Made by a program: the position numbers and the translations under genes. Below are positions 60,833 to 64,000 of a stretch of DNA of 64,000 bases, in pieces (within the stretch, counting starts at the first letter, position 1; each line of letters begins with the position of its first letter). This stretch comes from Roseibium marinum. Lineage in GTDB: Bacteria > Pseudomonadota > Alphaproteobacteria > Rhizobiales > Stappiaceae. Where the stretch lies: contig NZ_PPCN01000008.1 of NCBI RefSeq assembly GCF_002906165.1, forward strand, positions 1 through 64,000, read 5' to 3'. The notes below the pieces were generated by a model. The model saw only the letters and a list, made by a program, of their open reading frames with translations. It had not been told where the DNA came from and made no database searches.

Positions 60833-61776
60833 CTTTCTTTCACCTTGTTGAGAGCTTTGACGTAGATCGAGGCAAGGCCGAAGACGGTGACGAACAGGAT
60901 GATCGCGTAGGCGGAGGCATACCCCGTGCGCCATTTCTCGAAGGCTTCGCGCTTGAGATTGATCGAGGTGAGTTCCGTCACCGAGCCCGGCCCGCCACCG
61001 GTGAGCTGGACGACAAGATCGAACATCTTGAAGTTTTCGATGCCGCGGAACAGGACGGCCAGCATGAGGAAAGGCAGCACCATGGGTACGGTGATCGTCC
61101 AGAATTGCCGCCACTTGCTGGCCCGGTCGATTTCCGCCGCCTCATAGATATAGTCCGGTATCGATCGCAGCCCCGCCAGACATATGAGCATGACGAAGGG
61201 GGTCCACATCCAGGTGTCGACGATCACGATGGACCAGGGCGCCAGCGCGACATCCCCGATCATCTGAAATGACGAGGGGTCGGCCCCGGTCAAAAATGAG
61301 ATGCCGTAATTGAACAAGCCGATCTGCGGCTGATAGAGGAAGGTCCAGAAATTCCCGACCACCGCCGGCGACAGCATCATCGGCAGCACGATCAGCGTCG
61401 TCCAAAGATCGTTGCCCTTGAATTTCCGGTTGATCAGCCAGGCCAGGGTGAAACCGATCAGCACCTGCAGGAAAATCGTCCAGAACAGGAAATGCGCCGT
61501 CGCCTGCATCGTCAGCCAGATGTCGCCGTCGGTCAGGATGCGCTCGTAGTTGCGCAAGCCGACATAGTCGACGTCCCTGTTCGGCCGGTTGGCGCGGAAA
61601 TTGGTGAAGCTCAGATTGATCGTCCAGATCAGCGGAAAGATGTTTACCGCGAGCAGCAGGAAAATGGTCGGCGCGACAAAAAGCCAGGCAATCGTGCGGT
61701 CGGAAAGCCCTCTGATTTTTGCGGCAACGGAAGGCGGCGTTGCTTTTACCACTCGGTCGATTGGGGTGTCGGACAT
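60829..61776 (-). CDS. ABC transporter permease (MalF-type)
   Basis: 315 residues. Six helices, conserved LSFTNFRANRPNRDVDYVGLRNYERIL and the EAA loop DYIYEAAEIDRASKWRQFWTITVPMVLPF. First permease of the CUT1 pair. It follows the binding-protein gene after 150 bases that contain a large hairpin. Confidence 0.92.
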   Translation of the reverse strand: MSDTPIDRVVKATPPSVAAKIRGLSDRTIAWLFVAPTIFLLLAVNIFPLIWTINLSFTNFRANRPNRDVDYVGLRNYERILTDGDIWLTMQATAHFLFWTIFLQVLIGFTLAWLINRKFKGNDLWTTLIVLPMMLSPAVVGNFWTFLYQPQIGLFNYGISFLTGADPSSFQMIGDVALAPWSIVIVDTWMWTPFVMLICLAGLRSIPDYIYEAAEIDRASKWRQFWTITVPMVLPFLMLAVLFRGIENFKMFDLVVQLTGGGPGSVTELTSINLKREAFEKWRTGYASAYAIILFVTVFGLASIYVKALNKVKER

Positions 61777-61874
61777 ATGACGCTCTTTTGGAGAAACAGA
61801 TCCGGATGGATCCCGGCCGGCCGGTCATTGCGGGTCAGCCTGACCCGGCAGCCCGAACGAACCTTAAGATCGGA

Positions 61875-61899
61875 GCGGCCCGCCTGGTGGGCGGGCCGC
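61875..61899 (-). promoter_or_regulatory. Intercistronic hairpin between binding-protein and permease genes
   Basis: A perfect 10-bp GC stem (GCGGCCCGCC / GGCGGGCCGC) with a 5-base loop and no T run. Such hairpins usually protect the upstream binding-protein mRNA and lower expression of the permease genes. An attenuating terminator is also possible. Confidence 0.6.
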
Positions 61900-61926
61900 C
61901 GCCTGTTGATTTCTGGAAAGGCGGCT

Positions 61927-63246
61927 TCAGAGTTTGCCTTCGTCCTCGAAGGTCTCGGTCCAGTCCTCGATCAGCTTGTCGAGTGCTTCCTTTGCCGTGC
62001 CCACGTCCGCCACGACGTAGTCATGAAAGCGCTTTTGCGTCGCCAGCAGCAGTTCGGCATAGGCCGGCTCCTGCCAGAAGTCCTTCACGTTATCCATGGC
62101 CAGAAGGAAGTCCGACGCAAAGGGGGCGCTGTCCGCGAACCCCGGGTCGTTCAGGACGCTGACATGACAGGAATAACCGCCGAGATCCCACCATTTCTTC
62201 TGAACGGAAGGCTGGGCGAACCATTTGACATATTCAAGCGCCGCTTCCTGCTTGTCGGAATAGGCGATCACGGAGATCCCCTGCCCGCCAAGCGTCGAGG
62301 CTTCGACATTCTGACCAGGATTGACGAAGAAACCGATTTTCTCGCCGCCAACATCCGGATCCGCATAAAGTCCCGGGAAGAAGGCAAACCAGTTCATGGC
62401 CATGGCCACCTGACCGGATTTGAACGCGTCCAGCGACTGTTCCATGTAACTGTCGGTATAGCCCGGAGGCGTCGCAGTCTTGTAGAGGTCCTTGTAGAAC
62501 TCGAGACCCGCAACGGCTTCAGGCGAGTTCACCGCGCCTTCCATGTCGTATTTGCCCGGTGTCATCTCGTATTTGAAACCGAACGGATACATGGAGCTGG
62601 TCGCGCCCATGGTGATGCCTTCCGAACCGCGTTCGGTGAAGATCGCCGCGCCATAGCGCGTCTGGCCGTCGATTTCACGCTCCTGAAAGAATTGCGCGAC
62701 TTCCAGAAGCTCGGCCTGCGTTTTCGGCGGCGCAAGATCGCGGCCGTGCTTTTCCTTGAACGCGGCCTGGATTTCCGGCTTTTCAAACCAGTCCTTGCGG
62801 TAGAACCAGCCGTTGGCATCGCCCATGGCCGGCAGGGCGTAATAATTCGGCGTGCCCTTCGGCCAGGTGGAATAGGCATAGACCGTCGCCGCGGCGAAAT
62901 CGTCCATGCTGATGCCTTCCTGCTCGAAGAAATCGTTCAGCTTCACATAGTGGCCGTTCTCGGCGCCGCCGCCGATCCACTGGCTGTCGCCGATGAGCAG
63001 GTCGCACAGCTTGCCGCCGGAATTCAGCTCGTTCTGCATCCGGTCGGCGAAGTTCGGCCAGGGCACGAACTCGAAGTTCATCGTGTGCCCGAATTCGGCT
63101 TCGAATTCCTTGGAAAGTTCAACAAGTGCGTTGGCCGGATCCCAGGCCGCCCAGCACAGTGTCAGATCATCGGCCTGAGCCCTCGATACAGCCAGTCCGC
63201 TTGCCGCCAATAGAGCGGTCGCAGCGAGAAGTTTCGCAGATTTCAT
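61927..63246 (-). CDS. ABC transporter substrate-binding protein (CUT1, family 1)
   Basis: 439 residues when started at MKSAKLLAATALLAASGLAVSRAQA, a clean signal peptide; the upstream in-frame extension would cover the operator region. The mature protein has the extracellular solute-binding family 1 pattern (TLCWAAWDPANALVELSKEFEAEFGHTMNFEFVPWPNFADRMQNELNSG; LLIGDSQWIGGGAENGHYV). The ligand is unknown; a carbohydrate or polyol metabolised through DhaK-type phosphorylation fits the operon. Confidence 0.9.
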   Translation of the reverse strand: MKSAKLLAATALLAASGLAVSRAQADDLTLCWAAWDPANALVELSKEFEAEFGHTMNFEFVPWPNFADRMQNELNSGGKLCDLLIGDSQWIGGGAENGHYVKLNDFFEQEGISMDDFAAATVYAYSTWPKGTPNYYALPAMGDANGWFYRKDWFEKPEIQAAFKEKHGRDLAPPKTQAELLEVAQFFQEREIDGQTRYGAAIFTERGSEGITMGATSSMYPFGFKYEMTPGKYDMEGAVNSPEAVAGLEFYKDLYKTATPPGYTDSYMEQSLDAFKSGQVAMAMNWFAFFPGLYADPDVGGEKIGFFVNPGQNVEASTLGGQGISVIAYSDKQEAALEYVKWFAQPSVQKKWWDLGGYSCHVSVLNDPGFADSAPFASDFLLAMDNVKDFWQEPAYAELLLATQKRFHDYVVADVGTAKEALDKLIEDWTETFEDEGKL

Positions 63247-63317
63247 GGATGATTTCCTCCCGAATTGGTCGCGCACCGGCTTCCGCCGGCAGCAGCACTC
63301 CTCCAAGTGCGCAACAA

Positions 63318-63371
63318 TGGTATCTGACATACGTATGTCACGTCAATAAAATTTCTGACATACGTATTTCT
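63318..63371 (-). promoter_or_regulatory. Promoter with paired LacI-type operators for the ABC operon
   Basis: On the minus strand, TTGACG (63341-63346), a 17-base spacer and ATACCA (63318-63323) form a promoter. The perfect palindrome TGACATACGTATGTCA (63325-63340), with the central CG usual for LacI-family sites, fills the spacer. A second, imperfect copy TGACATACGTATTTC lies at 63356-63371, 31 bp away (three helical turns). Confidence 0.7.
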
Positions 63372-63465
63372 TTTTATCTCAAACCCGCTGGCACAAGTCC
63401 CGCGGAGACCTGTTTGTTATTGTTTTCTATCGGTTTTAAGGATGTCGCCGAAGTTCCGGCCTGCG

Positions 63466-64000
63466 CTAATAAAGATTCTCGCGGACGATGATTTCGATGC
63501 GGATTTGCTCCTGAGCCTCGAAAATCAGGGTCTTGTCGCATTTGGCCCGCAGGACCCTGAGAGCGCTGCGCACAAGGTGACCGACATTCTGGGCGATCAC
63601 CGCATCGATCTCGTCATCGAGCAGCGCCTGGCGCGTAACGGCGGTCAGATCGTGCGCGACCACGATGAGATGACTCAATTGCGCGTTTTCCCGCAGCGCG
63701 TCCAGCATCGCGGCATTGCCCGAGCCCATGGAATAAATCGCCTTCAGGTCGGCCTGGTCCGCAACCGCATGATCCAGGGTTACGCGGATCCTCTGCGGAT
63801 CGTCATGAAATTCGACGGTCGGCAACGCTTTAAGCCGCGGAAAATCGCGGGAAAGCACTTCATCCAGTCCGAAACGCCGCTCGATACTGTCGCGTGCAAC
63901 CATCGAATTGGTGACGACAAGAATGCTTCCGGCCTCGTTGCGCAGAAATCTGCCGAGCAGCGCCCCTGCCGTCTTGCCGGCGGAAAAGTTGTCGATCCCG
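63466..64000 (-). CDS. LacI family regulator, C-terminal part (runs off window end)
   Basis: The reading frame is open from the window edge (IDNFSAGKTAGALLGRFL...EAGSILVVTNS) to a stop at 63466-63468; about 177 residues are visible. This is the periplasmic-binding-protein-like effector domain of LacI/GalR regulators: NFSAGKTAGALLG, VTNSMVARDSIERRFGLDEVL, AIYSMGSGNAAMLDAL, HDLTAVTRQALLDDEIDAVIAQN. The DNA-binding N-terminus lies outside the window. It is upstream of the ABC operon and probably its repressor, acting at the paired palindromes. Confidence 0.87.
   Translation of the reverse strand, partial: GIDNFSAGKTAGALLGRFLRNEAGSILVVTNSMVARDSIERRFGLDEVLSRDFPRLKALPTVEFHDDPQRIRVTLDHAVADQADLKAIYSMGSGNAAMLDALRENAQLSHLIVVAHDLTAVTRQALLDDEIDAVIAQNVGHLVRSALRVLRAKCDKTLIFEAQEQIRIEIIVRENLY

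Noticed and set aside
61492..63213. Plus-strand open frame of 573 codons
   Set aside because: Antisense to the binding-protein and permease genes and spans both; no family resemblance.

Overview
The window looks like chromosomal DNA of a high-GC alphaproteobacterium, most likely a marine Hyphomicrobiales member near Stappiaceae (Roseibium/Labrenzia type). That is inferred from gene families seen here (BA14K protein, DUF2336 protein, extensin-like hydrolase, TRAP and ABC uptake systems, malonate mat genes) and not from a marker gene. No rRNA, tRNA or CRISPR array was recognised.

Layout. 1-1765: an IS630-family transposase remnant with an A7 frameshift site, abutting an IS110/IS1111-type element. 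2075-9217: ordinary chromosomal genes (HugZ-like haem protein, BA14K protein, ornithine decarboxylase-like enzyme, extensin-like hydrolase, LysE exporter, DUF2336 protein, azoreductase), plus a 27-residue membrane peptide. 9565-10503: a secreted-amidase-like (Tae4-type) protein with a peptidoglycan-binding domain. 10600-31530: a podovirus-like (T7-type) block, all on the minus strand: terminase, gp13-like protein, portal, scaffold, capsid, tail tubular proteins A and B, internal virion proteins, collagen-like tail fibre, holin, endolysin and spanins. It has no visible integrase, repressor, replication gene or RNA polymerase. Its large internal virion (ejection) protein ends in a polymorphic-toxin-like tail, followed by a 4-nt-overlapping gene that looks like a cognate immunity protein. 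This is the most interesting feature of the window.

31647-42577: a small membrane protein between two ~98-bp direct repeats, an Lrp/RidA divergent pair, a large autotransporter with six near-identical 118-residue repeats, and a cluster of three phage-tail-collar (MdpB-like) proteins with companion genes. 42717-49214: a two-component/c-di-GMP module (HPt, hybrid kinase, second HPt, REC-GGDEF cyclase) with the debris of a second kinase broken by an IS3 fragment, a 220-bp MITE-like element and a CheY-like receiver.

49407-55909: a malonate catabolism locus: a GntR regulator (MatR-like) divergent from a TRAP transporter (DctPQM), malonyl-CoA decarboxylase (MatA) and malonyl-CoA synthetase (MatB). 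Malonate would be imported, activated to malonyl-CoA and decarboxylated to acetyl-CoA. 55958-64000: an ABC carbohydrate or polyol uptake operon on the minus strand (binding protein, two permeases, a 62-residue membrane protein, two ATPases) ending in a fused DhaK-DhaL kinase. A LacI-family regulator lies upstream and runs off the window end, and paired palindromic operators overlap the operon promoter.
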